From contig CM063505.1 of NCBI GenBank assembly GCA_032207245.1, positions 174,608,200 to 174,672,199 of the forward strand: DNA of 64,000 bases, given 5' to 3'. The first letter of the stretch is position 1; the number at the start of each line of letters is the position of its first letter. The DNA is from Pardosa pseudoannulata. Its lineage: Eukaryota; Arthropoda; Arachnida; Araneae; Lycosidae. Below, one piece after another: positions 37,722 to 49,051 of this stretch. Position numbers and translations under genes: made by a program. The notes beneath the pieces were generated by a model. The model was not told where the DNA came from. It saw only the letters and a program-made list of their open reading frames with translations, and did not search any database.

Positions 37722-40700
37722 GTAAGTTGCTTAGACCACAGTCAGATTATTAAGGCCACTGTCGGATATTACTTTTAGCTTTATAATTCCTTTACTTGAA
37801 AATGTTAAGAGCAATTTATATCAAATGAAAGTTCTTAAAATTGGAACATAAAATATTTTTTATTCTATTAACACACTGTATGCTGGACACGTACTAGTAT
37901 GTTTTCTGACGATTGATACTTGAGCGCGGGACACGTACTAGTATGGGTTAGTGTAACAACAAGGTTTGTTTGTGGGTACAAAAATAACGGTACATACAAG
38001 AAAATGAAGCCGAATGTTCTTGCCTACTACATAGATTCTGGAAAAATTTAGACAAATAAAAACTAGTTTTTAAATCAGTTGATGTGGAACCACAGAACGG
38101 GAAAAAACTAAAACTATATACTACTATTTTTATTTGATTTTTCATATTTACGATACTATTATAAATTTATCCACTAAAAAATATTTTTTTTTGTTTACAA
38201 AAATCTTATGGTTGTTATTTATATATTTCTATTTATATATTTATTTATATATTTCAATATAAAATACAAAAGTTGATTAAAAAAATTAAATAATTTTCGA
38301 TCTATTGAGATTTAACTGAATACCTAAATTTACGCTCAAAACGCTCGCTCCCGGTACAATTCCACTGCGAAATGTACCCGCACACAATGTATTAAATCTT
38401 TTAATTTGGTCTTACTAAAAGTCATCCATGTATATCCCTCTAACACGCAATATAGAACTTTTGTGTTTATAGCATGCATTTTAGTGCATAGAATAAAACT
38501 ACATCAATCATAATTAATAAAAATAGTATTACATATAATAAGTAATAGTAAACATTCAGAGAAAATATAAGTAAAAGAAATAATGATTCAATTTTTCCTG
38601 TACAAAATATCCATAATAGTCCTTTTAAATAAAGAAATGAGAGATGTGTTTCAAAAACAGATTAATTTTACTTTATGTTACAATGTAAATAGTAAATAAG
38701 TTTCGAAGGATGATATAGTTAAAAATATAGCATAAAATGCAAAGCCAACGTAAGTAAGACACAAATCGAGAGACAAAGGACTCAACAGCTGTTTCGTTGC
38801 TTCGAGCAAGCAATATTCTCAATGTGAGTAATAATTCTCAGCACTCAAATGAGCTGTCTGTTTTTACAATCCAGTGAATCCTCTCGCAATGAAAATGTTG
38901 TTCGCTCGAAGCAACGGAACAGCTGTCTCCATACTGTCTGTCTCCAAACTGTCTTACTTACGTTGGCTTTGGATTTTATGCTATATTCCAACACAAAATG
39001 TTTTATTTTCTCGTATACAGTTAAAAATGCTTATGAAATGTGTTATAAATTCATAAAATATAAAATATTTTGTTTTGAAAAACATTTTAATATATTATTA
39101 TTAATAATTTTATTTTATGTTGTGGTAATAATTACACTCACTGTAGGATGAAAATGATCTATTTAAAAGATCTTTATGTTCTCTATATTTATTTATATTC
39201 AAAATTCAATGGTATACAAATATAGAAGTTTCACGGTAGATAAGCGTTAAGTGATCGTTATGATTAAGTTCACAGTTGACTTAAGTTGACTGTTGAAGTT
39301 CTTGGACAATATCCTTGACGGGAGAAAAAATTGAAATTTTTGTTTTACCTACTGAAACTAGAGTAAAATACTATATTTATATACTTATTAAAAACTGTTT
39401 AATAGTTTACATTATCAAAATGTACAAATTTTATTTTTCTATATTTTTATATCATAAAAATAATTTAAATAATAATTCGATAATAATATCGATAAATTTC
39501 AGCTAAAAGTTATGAATTGATATACTTTTTCCAACTTAATATTTTAAAATAAAACTTTTACAAACCTCTTTTAAAAACGTGTGTAATTATATAATTTATT
39601 ACATTTTTCAACAACTTGAAAATTGTAAAATTAATCCTTGACCCGGGACAAATACGCACTGTAAATAAAGTTAACTTTGTTTAATTTAACACTGTAAGTC
39701 TACAATAAATGCTAACAGAAATTCATCACCTAATAAAAGGATGTAAAAATGCATCATTTATTTGAAGAATCTAGTTATTTTATCCATCTTGACAATGGAA
39801 CTGGTTAAATATTCATAAATTATATAATAGTAGCTAATTCTTCTGTAATTTTAAAATTTTAAAGAACTCTTAAAAAAATCAATACAACCAAATAATGTTA
39901 TCTATTTATTTATTCAGATAGCGTTACAAACACAGAATCTTCATCTGGCAGAAGAATTTACGGAACGACCACAAAAAGACCTCGGTCATCTGACAACAAT
40001 AATAGATACAGAAATAATAACATTCCAAGCATCAATTCCATTGCTCCAGTCAACCCAACTCAAGACACACGTGTTGGTAGCAGATACACTCCTCCTATCT
40101 CCCTCAGTGAATCTTACATTGCAGCAAGGAATTCTACCAATTACCGGCCTTCTTCTAGACCCTCCTCAGCTCCATCTAGTAGTCCAAAGCCCTATTACTA
40201 CAGCACTGGACCACCAGCAAGTTTTAAGCCCGTTTACTACAGAGTAACTCCCAAACCCACTGGCCCACCAAGAACCCCGAAAAAAACATTTGAAGATGAT
40301 TACTACGACAGTGACTACGAAGATGACAGCAGCATCGAAGAACCTCAGTTGATGGTCAATCAGCACCTTCGCAACGGAAACAACTTGTACGTCAGACCGA
40401 TATCTATGACAACTCATAGGCCTACCGCTCCTCCCAGAACAGAAAAGCCCGTTGTTCGAACCAGCATCAGTACTCTGAGAGCTCCACCTAGCACCAGAAA
40501 TACGGATGTACGTCCGAGCGTGACGTCTTTCAACAATCAACATGTTAGAATGCAGTCTCTGAGAACAGGCTTTGGAGATTCTTCTAGAGGTTCATCTGAA
40601 GAAGATGATAGGTAATTTTTAATTTTCTATTTTAATTTTAATAGCCATACATTTTCGACAGTATTTTTTGTTTTGCATAAAGACTTAGTATTTAAGTGTA

Positions 40701-43700
40701 AAAAAATTTCTCTCATTTTATATCCATTAACCCTTTTAAGGACAGTGGTTTCACAGCGAAAACACCTGATAATACCTTTTCTCTGTTTTAAACACATGAA
40801 TTTTTTCTTTGTTTTTGACACTTTAAACTATAAATCACTACAATTAATATATCACTACAATTAATTTATTTCTCTTTAAAATATACTTTTTTGAATTTGC
40901 TTTACATGGAAGAATCGAACTCTGGAAGAATCAAGAGTTCGATTTTCTTCATGCTCTCATATGAAAATACTTACCCAAAACATTACTTATAAATTGTTTA
41001 GCTATTTATTAACTACATTATTTTATTTATTCATAGCTCTACAAATTTAATTAGTTTAAGAAAGAAATATTTTCCTACTGTACAAGGGGAGCGTTTCACA
41101 GTTAAATCACCCTCTCTAAATCTCGCTCCACCCCCAAAGAATGTAAAAATATTTTTTTCATATATTTCAAATCTATAAGGCTCATAGATAAAATTTATAA
41201 CCTAATTGCATTAAATACCAAAGAATTTGTAATCGTGATCTTCAAAAGTTTAAAAGATGCAATGTATTGCATGTAATTTTATGAACTAACATCCTATCAG
41301 TAATATCTATTGGAAATGTAGTCAAAGTTTCGATTTTACGTTTCCACTTTGTTAGAAAGGTTTATGTCAAACTGGTGCTCTTTTACAGATCCACGTACAC
41401 TAGAAACATAGTTCGTCCAGCAGCCCCAACCCATGGCAGCAATGTCCGATCCAGAACACAGAACAGCAATACCAATTCTGCCCTTTCCTCTGTCTACACT
41501 TCCAAGCCCAGAGACACCGACTCCTTGATTCGTCTGCGCCCGCAAGTAAATACTGGTTCGAGCATTCAGTCCTTGGACAATGGTGGTGACAGCCTGGACG
41601 CCCAGTTTGGAACCAACCCGAGGTCTATCAGCTTACCAGATCGTCCTTACAGACTAAATTCGTTCGACTCCTCTAGTGACATGAGAAAAGCAGAAAGAAG
41701 TCAACAGCAACTTAGCAAACCTAAAGTAACATCTACAAGATATTCGTCTCCAGCAAGACCCTCTTATAAAACAGGTGAGCCTTGCTAAATCAGGTGGCAA
41801 CTTATCCTTTCAATTTATAAGTAGTCTTTTCGATATTTAGAGATTGCAGAAAACATATTCTAAAAGGATTATGTATGAGAAGTACAGTCAGTCAAAGAAA
41901 AACTCGTACAAAGTTTTTCCTGTTTAATTTGAAATTTTAAAAGTGAAACATTTTTGACATACTTTTCACTTAAATAACAAATGAAACTATTAATAAATAT
42001 TTTTATACAAAGAACTTACAAAATAATTGAACAGCGTAGCACTTACTTGAATGTATATGAAAAAAAAACGAGATCAAAGTAAAACACACACTATACAAAA
42101 TTTACAAAGTTTTTAATTTTAAAAAACTTAAAAACATGATATTTTTAGTTTAATACTTTATTAGCATGATCCATACCTCTTAACGTGTATTTTCGTGTTT
42201 TTTATTCTTAAAAGTTCTAGTTGGACAGAAAAGTCATAGTGTTTGAGTTTTTCTTTGACTGACTATAAATGTTTCCTTGTTCTTTCCATAAAATATTCGC
42301 GAGAAGCTTTCACGTTTTCACACACACTGCAATTTTAATTTAAAATAGTTTTCTGTTTAATATTTCTTTAACACACTACTTTCTAGTATCCTTCTGATAT
42401 GCATAAACCGATACTCTTGAGAGTTACGGATCTCAATTTAGAATAATCACACGGAGTTAGCAGCAAACTAACTTTAGTTTTAAAATTACTTTCTTTTAAA
42501 AAAATCTCAGCTGGCCAGAAAATACTGGAATACCTAAATTCCAAACTACAAATATCCACAAAAATATTGAGCTTATAGACCATAAATATCAACCTTCAAG
42601 CTACTCTGAATAAGAAGTAACTTTAACGATATCAATCTTAATGAGATTTGTTGTCTTTTAATTCAATTGATACCGACTCCAACTCCTTTTACAGTTTATG
42701 AAGTTTTGAGGTAAAATTTTTGAAATCGAACTGCTTTAATAGTTTTTGAGATAGGCGTAGTACATTCTGGAAAGCACAGTTTTCACAGACTTCTTGGAGT
42801 TCCTTTACCATATAAGAATTTTGTCACCAAAAGTCGCCAAATGGCACCAAATGAGACAACTTGCCTAGCATGGCAATTATGCATCACACCAAACAATAGA
42901 GCTGCCAGAAAAAACTCTGCTTACACTTTTCCCCATGCCTGTGCATTTTATCACCACAAACCATGTGTGATTTTCCAATAATTCGTAATAAAGTAAAGGA
43001 CTTACCTTCCTTTATACTCCAGAATTCGTAGGACTGCCAGCCGACCATCCAATTCCTTCATCAGGTCCATCACAAAAACACACCACTCTTTACAAACAGG
43101 TTTTATTACTCGCACGCACAGAAACGGTACAATGACTAGAAGAACATAAACAAAATCATAAAAAGAAGTAGAGTGCCATCCATCGCCCTCTACAAGCGAA
43201 CAATATTTAACACCATGAAATAAGATTCTCTCTTTGCTTTCCCAAATATTTATTTAGTGACAATACATTTCATTCAAAGATACTTCTTTGAATTGCAGAT
43301 GACACTTCCGATGGCTATGATGACTATTCCGAATACTATTACGATGATGACGATTACGAAGATGACGAGGTGCAGAACATCAGCCCCGTGCCGAAGTTGG
43401 TCATCCGGTTGCAGAAACCACCCTCTACCACTAGCACAACCACCACAACTACCACCACGACCACAAGGAGACCCATCTCTACCACGACCAGGCGTCCTGC
43501 CACGACGAGGCCGCCCAAGCGAGGTCTGCCTTTCGGAATCAGTAGACCTGCCACCAAATCCCCCATAAGAACTGGACCTAAGCCACTACCAAGGTTACCC
43601 CACAGGTAAGTTTAGAATTCCCCACAGGTCTTTAAAATTTATATAGATTAAAAAGTACTATTTTTTATTTATTTAGTTACCAGAGTTAGTTTGGTCAGAG

Positions 43701-46700
43701 GGGGTGTCTTAAAAGCGTAACTTATAAATCAATTAAATTAAGAATCTTTTAATTCAATTCATGACTTAGGATTGTTTTAAGGTGTAAAAAATAAATTACG
43801 TATTTGTAAAATTGGGTCTGATATCTTCAGTTCATATATAATTCAGTTCATTTTTTATGAGTTCTTATAACAAGGCATTGTATTTTCTTCATTGTAATTT
43901 TTTTTATTCCTTTTCATTCAAAAAAAAAATGGTGTTTTGTGGTAACGCGAGATTGAGATGGATAAGAGATTTAGTTACACTACAGCATTTAAGTTGCAAT
44001 AAGTAATGAATTAAGTAATGGGATCCATGTTTTAAATTGGAAATTCGAAATTCAAAATTAATAATTAGTGTTTCTAGCACTGTCAGCATAAAAGAAAACA
44101 ATGGTAATAAAATATAGATGCAACAAAACTTCTATTGAATAAGAGTTTTACATTTTTATTTTCTCCCATCTAAGAGGGAAAATAAATCTACCTTTGTTAT
44201 ACAAATATTTGGTGATAACAGGAAGCAGTAAAAATTAACCCAAGTGTAACGCACACTTTATGTTTTTACCCTAAATTTTGGGTACAAAAAGTGCAAGTTA
44301 CATACAAGTAAACATGGTATACATATAAAAGGGCCAAATCAAAACTAAGTGACTTTAGAGAGAAAATTTTCTCGAAGATTAGTACATCGAAAATTTACGA
44401 CCAAAACTGTAACTGTTTAAAATACTTGACATTGGTAATTTCCCTGGGGCTGTTTACCCTGACAGGTAGTGTCGTGATGTTACACTCTTATATCAGATAA
44501 TTCCCTGAATGAGAAATTTTATAGATAATTAGCTTTTACCTAGAAGTATATTCGTTACCTGCCAGATTTGATAATTCACAACGGGCTACCTTCGCTGACG
44601 GTTGTAAGACTTTTGTTGTGTCACACAAGAGATTCCATTCAGTTTTTTTCCTCCCTTGGAGTGGAGATTTTCTCTTCGTACTGCTCTCCCAAACCTCCCA
44701 GAGAGAAGATATCCAAACCCTCAGATTTATATATATTTTCTGTGTATACAAGAAGATATTCGTTTTCCAGTACTCGAACCCGGCTATCCCAGATTCTAGC
44801 TCTGCATGCTAACCCCTAGGCCATCTCGTGCCGGTGATTACAAAGTTAGAACACGCTCGCTAACCTTTGGAACATATCAAAAACTAAATTTGAAACTGTT
44901 GAATGACGAGAAATGTATAATTCCTTTTTTCAGGCCTTCCCCTGTTTACACCACTCCTCGACCACTAGCCGTAGCCGACAAGTGCAACAGCCGCAATTGC
45001 GTCCTGCCGGACTGTCGCTGCGCTACTGCGGACATACCAGGTGGCATACCGGCCAAGGAAACACCCCAGATCGTGCTGATCACTTTCGATGACGCAGTCA
45101 ACGATTTGAACTACGAGTTGTACGCCGAAATCTTCGACGACCGCAAGAACCCTAACGGTTGCCCCATCCTTGGAACATTCTACGTATCTCACGAATGGAC
45201 GGACTACGGAATGGTGCAGTCGCTCTACTCCAAAGGACACGAAATGGCTTCTCACTCCATCACGTAAGTGAAGTGTTTGCTAATGCGGTATCTTAATCTA
45301 TCACTGGTATCTAAAATCTGTATAGTAAATCCCTTCTAAATCTCTTTATCTGTGCGAGTCAGATTACCTTTTATCAACATCAAGAACTACAACTCAAAGA
45401 ACATATCTTGTAAAAAATTTAACAAAAAATTAATGTTTGCTATCTAGTCACAATCTAAATCTATTATAATCCATAAACACTGTGAGAGAAAAAGAAAGTT
45501 ACGTGAGTAACGCATGCATGCGATGACTTTTTTCGCAAAAAGCGATATAATTAGGAGAAATGTTCAAATCGTTTTCGGTGAAAATTATTTAGAAAAGGCT
45601 TGCAGAAAACCCAAATTGCAATACCCTAAGAATTGAAGCCGTTTGCTATTTTGCAACACATCTAAAACGAAAAAAAAAATAAAATTTCAACTGCTAAAAC
45701 CAAAGCTGATTTATGAATTTTAATTAGAGGTCCTTTTTGTGGTATATTCACACACAAGTTCAGTGCAATTTCAATGATTCAAACTGTAATGCAGAGATTC
45801 CCAAACTTTTTCTATATGCAGCACCTACTAAGATCTGCTTGGTTTTCTCTAAACAGCAACAAAGTCGGTAAAGCACAACTAAATAATTAAACCAGTCATC
45901 TCCACGACTAATAACGCAAACATACTAAATCATGTTGATCTTCTTTTTTCAGGCACAGCCATGGTGAAAAGTTTTCTGTAAGTCATTGGGCCAAAGAGAT
46001 TAACGGGCAGCGAGAGATTCTCCACCTGTACGGAGGTGTGAAGCTGGAAGACATTCGAGGAATGAGAGCTCCTTTCCTGCAGGTCGGCGGAAACAGCATG
46101 TTTGAGATGTTGTACCAGAACAACTTCACTTACGACTCCTCCATGCCCGTCCTGGACAATAATCCGCCTTTCTATCCTTATACACTGGACTATAGCCTCG
46201 GACACGAATGTATGATCCCGCCATGTCCTTCCAAATCTTACCCAGGGTTGTGGGAAGTAAGTATTTTCAGGTTTTTATGATTATGAATAATTTTCGGTCT
46301 GTAGTCACAAGCGTAATTTGGGAGGGGCAAGGGGGACTAATGCACCCTCACACACACACAGTAGACATTTTTTAAGAAAGGGCAATTTTGCTGTTTTGAC
46401 TCTTCAATTTTTTTTAAAGTTTTATTCATATTTTAAATTTCTGACTCGACTTTAGCCCCCTCAGTTAAACGGTCAAATTACGCCCCTGTCGTAGTGATAT
46501 AAATATTAAACTTCTCTCTCTCTCTCTCTTGTGGCGTTTATTTATTGTGTGTGTACACTGTCTACCAATAAGTATTTGGACACTTGTGATAGAAAAGAAA
46601 AACTAACTTTATTCAAAATCAATAGTTGGTAGAGCTTCCACGAGAGGCAGTTACAGCGTGAACCCTCCAGAGCATACTTTCCACAAGTTTTTGTATTACA

Positions 46701-47391
46701 GCTAGTGGTATTGTCTTCCACTCGGCTTGGATTAGACATACAAGTTCCTTCACCGATTTTGGACGGATAGTGCATAAAAAAATAAAATATAATTCTGCTT
46801 AAATTTCATAAAAGTTAAAAGCAGATTTACATTGAAATTTTTTAAATGTATGCAAATTATGCGAATATTATAAAATGGAACCTGTTGAATATACCCCAAA
46901 TTCTATTCTAGGTTGGTATGGTCATGTGGAACGATTACAGAGGTGGTAGATGTTCTATGGGTGACGCCTGCGCCAATCCTGACAATGCAGAGGACGTATA
47001 CAAAATGCTTCTCAAGAATTTCGAACGCCATTACAAGTCCAATCGCGCCCCCTTCGGATTGTTCTACCACGCAGCTTGGTTCACGACACAGCACTACAGA
47101 AAAGGATACATGAAATTCATTGATTACATCAATTCTAAAGATGATGTCTACATGATCACGAACTGGCAGGCCATACAGTGGATGAGAGACCCAACGCCTC
47201 TATCAAGGATCAAGTCTTTCCAGCCATGGCAATGTCCAAAAGACCCAGAAAACCCTGGCCCCTGTCACCACCCAAAATCTTGCAATTTGAATTACAAAGG
47301 TGGCAGCAGAAACTTGAAAACATGTCAACCATGTCCTTCCACATTCCCATGGACTGGTCGCACAGGATTCGACGAAGTGTATGCGGTGTAA
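37509..47391 (+). CDS. Chitin deacetylase, CDA5-like (7 exons, 5' incomplete)
   Basis: Gene span; the seven exons are listed separately. The product should be a secreted enzyme that deacetylates chitin in cuticle or other extracellular matrix. Order: a CBM14 chitin-binding domain with six cysteines; about 460 residues of Ser/Thr/Pro/Arg-rich linker; a carbohydrate esterase 4 domain with TFDDAVN, HSITH, RAPFL, DSS and GLWE motifs; and a Cys-rich tail ending FDEVYAV. No LDLa domain lies between CBM and catalytic domain, which argues against CDA1/2. The long low-complexity linker argues for the CDA5 class (inference from family knowledge). Exons sum to 2,714 nt, about 904 residues. Splice phases agree at every junction (1,2,1,2,2,0), so no frameshift is seen. 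The signal-peptide exon lies upstream and was not found. Extra or alternative linker exons cannot be excluded. Confidence 0.9.
37872..38391. mobile_element. TTAA-flanked inverted-repeat element (piggyBac-type MITE)
   Basis: TTAA occurs at 37868-37871 and at 38392-38395. The inner ends are imperfect inverted copies: left CACACTGTATGCTGGACAC, right (reverse complement) TACATTGTGTGCGGGTACA. Two copies of GGACACGTACTAGTATG lie in the left subterminal region (about 37887 and 37930). It sits in the intron after the CBM14 exon. No transposase was recognised inside. Confidence 0.55.
38726..38985. mobile_element. Foldback element with about 100-bp inverted arms
   Basis: The left arm starts TATAGCATAAAATGCAAAGC and continues CCAACGTAAGTAAGACA; the reverse complement of the right end reads TATAGCATAAAATCCAAAGC and CCAACGTAAGTAAGACA. 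Further in, ACAGCTGTTTCGTTGCTTCG pairs with ACAGCTGTTCCGTTGCTTCG. The element would fold into one long hairpin with a short A/T-rich centre. It lies in an intron of the deacetylase gene. Confidence 0.7.
39918..40611 (+). CDS. CDA exon b: linker, Ser/Pro/Asn-rich
   Basis: Acceptor tttattcag, donor ATAG|gtaatt; phase 1 in, phase 2 out. One frame is open through all 694 nt when the split codon is joined. It encodes a low-complexity stretch rich in Ser, Pro, Asn, Arg and Thr, with PKPYYYSTGPP and PVYYRVTPKPTGPP segments. An acidic-tyrosine cluster (DDYYDSDYEDD) sits about two-fifths of the way along the exon's peptide before the EEPQLMVNQHL segment. It matches no folded domain; it is likely an extended, possibly O-glycosylated spacer. 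Confidence 0.8.
41389..41774 (+). CDS. CDA exon c: linker, Ser/Arg/Asn-rich
   Basis: Acceptor cttttacag, donor AACAG|gtgagc; phase 2 in, phase 1 out, 386 nt open in the required frame. It encodes STYTRNIVRPAAPTHG, then Ser/Asn/Arg-rich sequence with QSLDNGGDSLDAQFG and ending ARPSYKTG. No domain is recognised. Clean splice sites and phase agreement with both neighbours make it part of the deacetylase linker. Confidence 0.8.
41885..42265. mobile_element. Tc1/mariner-type MITE, 381 bp
   Basis: The left end CAGTCAGTCAAAGAAAAACT is matched in inverse by the right end (reverse complement TAGTCAGTCAAAGAAAAACT), and both ends abut a TA dinucleotide, the Tc1/mariner target. The inside is A/T-rich with no transposase. 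It is inserted in the intron between deacetylase linker exons c and d. Confidence 0.7.
43018..43202 (-). mobile_element. LTR-like retroelement fragment
   Basis: Read on the - strand it starts TGTTCGCTTGTAGAGGGCG, holds an AATAAA signal followed by a GT-rich stretch, and runs into a short ATG-led frame next to a good donor-like site (AAG|GTAAGTCC at about 43005). This layout resembles the 5' end of an LTR retrotransposon. No second LTR or pol was found, so the family is not assigned. Confidence 0.35.
43299..43605 (+). CDS. CDA exon d: acidic-Tyr cluster and poly-Thr linker
   Basis: Acceptor gaattgcag, donor CACAG|gtaagt; phase 1 in, phase 2 out. It starts with a dense Asp/Tyr/Glu block (DGYDDYSEYYYDDDDYEDDE), then PVPKLVIRLQKPP, then a run of Thr (TSTTTTTTTTT), RRPIST and TTRRPATTRPPK repeats and a basic Pro-rich end. 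The Thr/Pro section is a typical mucin-like O-glycosylation substrate. Base composition is clearly richer in G+C than the flanking introns. Confidence 0.85.
44545..44835 (-). mobile_element. Second tRNA-derived SINE family
   Basis: On the - strand the right end has an A-box-like TGGCCTAGGGGTTAGCATG followed by a B-box-like GGGTTCGAGTAC about 30 nt later, then a non-tRNA body of about 220 nt. The body differs from the AAACC-tailed SINEs elsewhere. It sits just upstream of deacetylase exon e, in the intron. Confidence 0.5.
44934..45263 (+). CDS. CDA exon e: start of deacetylase domain, TFDD motif
   Basis: Acceptor ttttttcag, donor ATCAC|gtaagt; phase 2 in, phase 2 out. After a Pro-rich lead, the domain begins with a cysteine group (DKCNSRNCVLPDCRC) and PGGIPAKETPQIVLITFDDAVN. 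The metal-binding and catalytic Asp pair of CE4 motif 1 is encoded at 45088-45093. The exon ends in MASHSIT, carrying the first histidine of motif 2 (45253-45255). Confidence 0.93.
45953..46256 (+). CDS. CDA exon f: deacetylase motifs 2-5
   Basis: Acceptor tttttcag, donor GGGAA|gtaagt; phase 2 in, phase 0 out. It opens with the second histidine of motif 2 (T-HSHGE), so HxxxH is split across the intron. It then encodes RGMRAPFLQVGG (motif 3), YDSSMPV (motif 4), a cysteine pair in HECMIPPCPS, and PGLWE (motif 5). All catalytic residues expected for an active CE4 insect-type deacetylase are present. Confidence 0.93.
46551..46770 (-). pseudogene. Tc1-like transposase 3' fragment with terminal repeat
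   Basis: The - strand encodes LIQAEWKTIPLAVIQKLVES followed by MLWRVHAVTASRGSSTNY, which matches the conserved C-terminus of Tc1-family DDE transposases (EEW..IP...I..L..SM.RR..AV..ARG..T.Y). The left end (CACTGTCTACCAATAAGTAT) is a typical Tc1 terminal-repeat sequence. The rest of the element is missing. It lies in the last intron of the deacetylase gene. Confidence 0.75.
46912..47391 (+). CDS. CDA exon g: C-terminal part of deacetylase, stop
   Basis: Acceptor ttctattctag, phase 0. It encodes VGMVMWNDYRGGRCSMGDAC, then APFGLFYHAAWF, NWQAIQWMRDPTPLS, and a Cys-rich tail (WQCPKDP, GPCHHPKSCNL, KTCQPCPSTFPW) ending TGFDEVYAV and TAA at 47389-47391. The tail cysteines match the extra disulfides of arthropod cuticular deacetylases. 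This exon completes the enzyme. Confidence 0.93.
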   Translation, partial: VGMVMWNDYRGGRCSMGDACANPDNAEDVYKMLLKNFERHYKSNRAPFGLFYHAAWFTTQHYRKGYMKFIDYINSKDDVYMITNWQAIQWMRDPTPLSRIKSFQPWQCPKDPENPGPCHHPKSCNLNYKGGSRNLKTCQPCPSTFPWTGRTGFDEVYAV

Positions 47392-47787
47392 TTGGAATCG
47401 ACTCACAAGCTAACTTGAAACTGTGATGAACTTTGGTGTGCCTCTCTTTCAACGAGTTGTTGATACCATTGAATGGTATGCAACGTTTTGTCCCTGTATC
47501 ACATTTTCAACATAAAAATGAAATCTTGAGTGAAATTCTAAAAACCAGTGACTAATAGTATGTATGAAATGGATGATACCTGAATGGACAAAACATTGCA
47601 TTCGAAATATGTAATACAATTAATTTTAGGGGAGAATACGAAAAAATGCATATGTACATATAAATATATATTTTTTTGCGGAAATGTACTTCGTAATTGG
47701 GTAATTTATTGACAGTGACTTCCTAATTCAGAAATGAAGAAGAAATAAATGCGGACAGTAATATACATTTGTATGTATATGCGTGGG

Positions 47788-47833
<46 letters not shown>

Positions 47834-49051
47834 TATACACAAGGAAACTGCCTTTAAATTATCCCTCAATGAAAGAAATACATACCATGTTATAATGGGG
47901 AGTCACTCATATTTAAAATTCATAAAAAAAAAGTCCCAATGCATTTATTTTTTAAGCTGGTCTCTTTCAAACTCTTCATAGCCCATGATACAAGAATGAT
48001 GAAGTGAGGTACCCAAATAACGAAGGTTGGTTCCTGTCTGCGACTGACTAATAAAGAATTTGTTCAATTTTCATTTTGGTTTATTGAATCTATGGGAAAC
48101 ACTCTAAGAATAACGAAACATATGGGAGCCTTTTGTAAAAATCAGAACTTTTATGCATTTTAAAAGGAATTTTTTAAAGAGGGAAAAATAATTTTACTAT
48201 AATAATTTTGAAAGAATACCTGAATATATTGCAATTTTAATAATATTTTTAAACTTTCCACTTTTAAAATATATTTTTATATAAACTTTTAAAGGTATAT
48301 AATATAGGGTATACAGTAGCTTTTGATAAATATTTTTTATTTTGTGACAAAATTTACAAATGTTATTAAAATTGTATAGATCTAAAACAGTTTTTAATCA
48401 TCTTTCACAGTTTTATCGCAATAACAACTTGATTTCAAATGTTTGTTTGTTTTTACTGTACAGCTGCTGAAAAGCAATATGTGTATGTGATACCGTCAAC
48501 TAACATGTAAATGACTAATGCAATGCTTTTCAGTTTAATTTCATTTATATTTTAAAAGCCAAATCAGTGTTAGTACCAAAATAGTTGCTTCTATAACACA
48601 AGAACTACTCAAATAGTGATAAGCTATTAAAAATTTGTAGTAAGTTGATTCCATAGAAAGAAATAATAAGTAGAAGTACCGATTATTTATCTGAAGTGTG
48701 CAAAAATACAGCTAAATTCGTTCTAAATGAAAAAATAAATGAATGCAATAAATGCATTCCAAATTTTCAGAAAGAAAAGCATTGCTTAGTCATTGAAAAA
48801 TTCTTGTTCATTTACTCTACCAAAAGTGTCAAAACATGTCTGAAGTGTCATACTAAATAAGCTAATTTCAAAAGCATTCCATTATAATTTAATGAACCCT
48901 TAAAAACAGCTTACGCTGTTTTCAAATTTCTCCATTTTCGGAGAATATCTGGTGTTGGGTTAACGTTAAAAGTTGTGTTTGTGATTTTTTTTCATTTTTT
49001 TTTGTAAATTGTACATGAAATGAACAATAAAGATGTTTTTTGTTGTATGTT
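47392..49051 (+). other. Probable 3' UTR of the deacetylase gene
   Basis: No ORF of note follows the stop. Candidate poly(A) signals on the + strand are AATAAA at 47743-47748, one near 48050, and AATAAA at 49026-49031 followed by a GT-rich stretch. The last has the best downstream element. The true cleavage site needs RNA data. A (TA)n tract at 47790-47830 lies inside. Confidence 0.4.
47790..47830. repeat. (TA)n tract
   Basis: About 40 bp of pure TA in the putative deacetylase 3' UTR. Confidence 0.95.

Noticed and set aside
37948..38145. - strand frame with several Cys inside the TTAA element, considered as a piggyBac zinc-binding end
   Set aside because: Cys/His spacing does not follow the expected CxxC pattern, unlike that at 33.44-33.52 kb.
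45785..45830. hAT-like end CAGAGATTCCCAAACTTTTT
   Set aside because: No partner end or 8-bp duplication was found, so it was not listed as an element.
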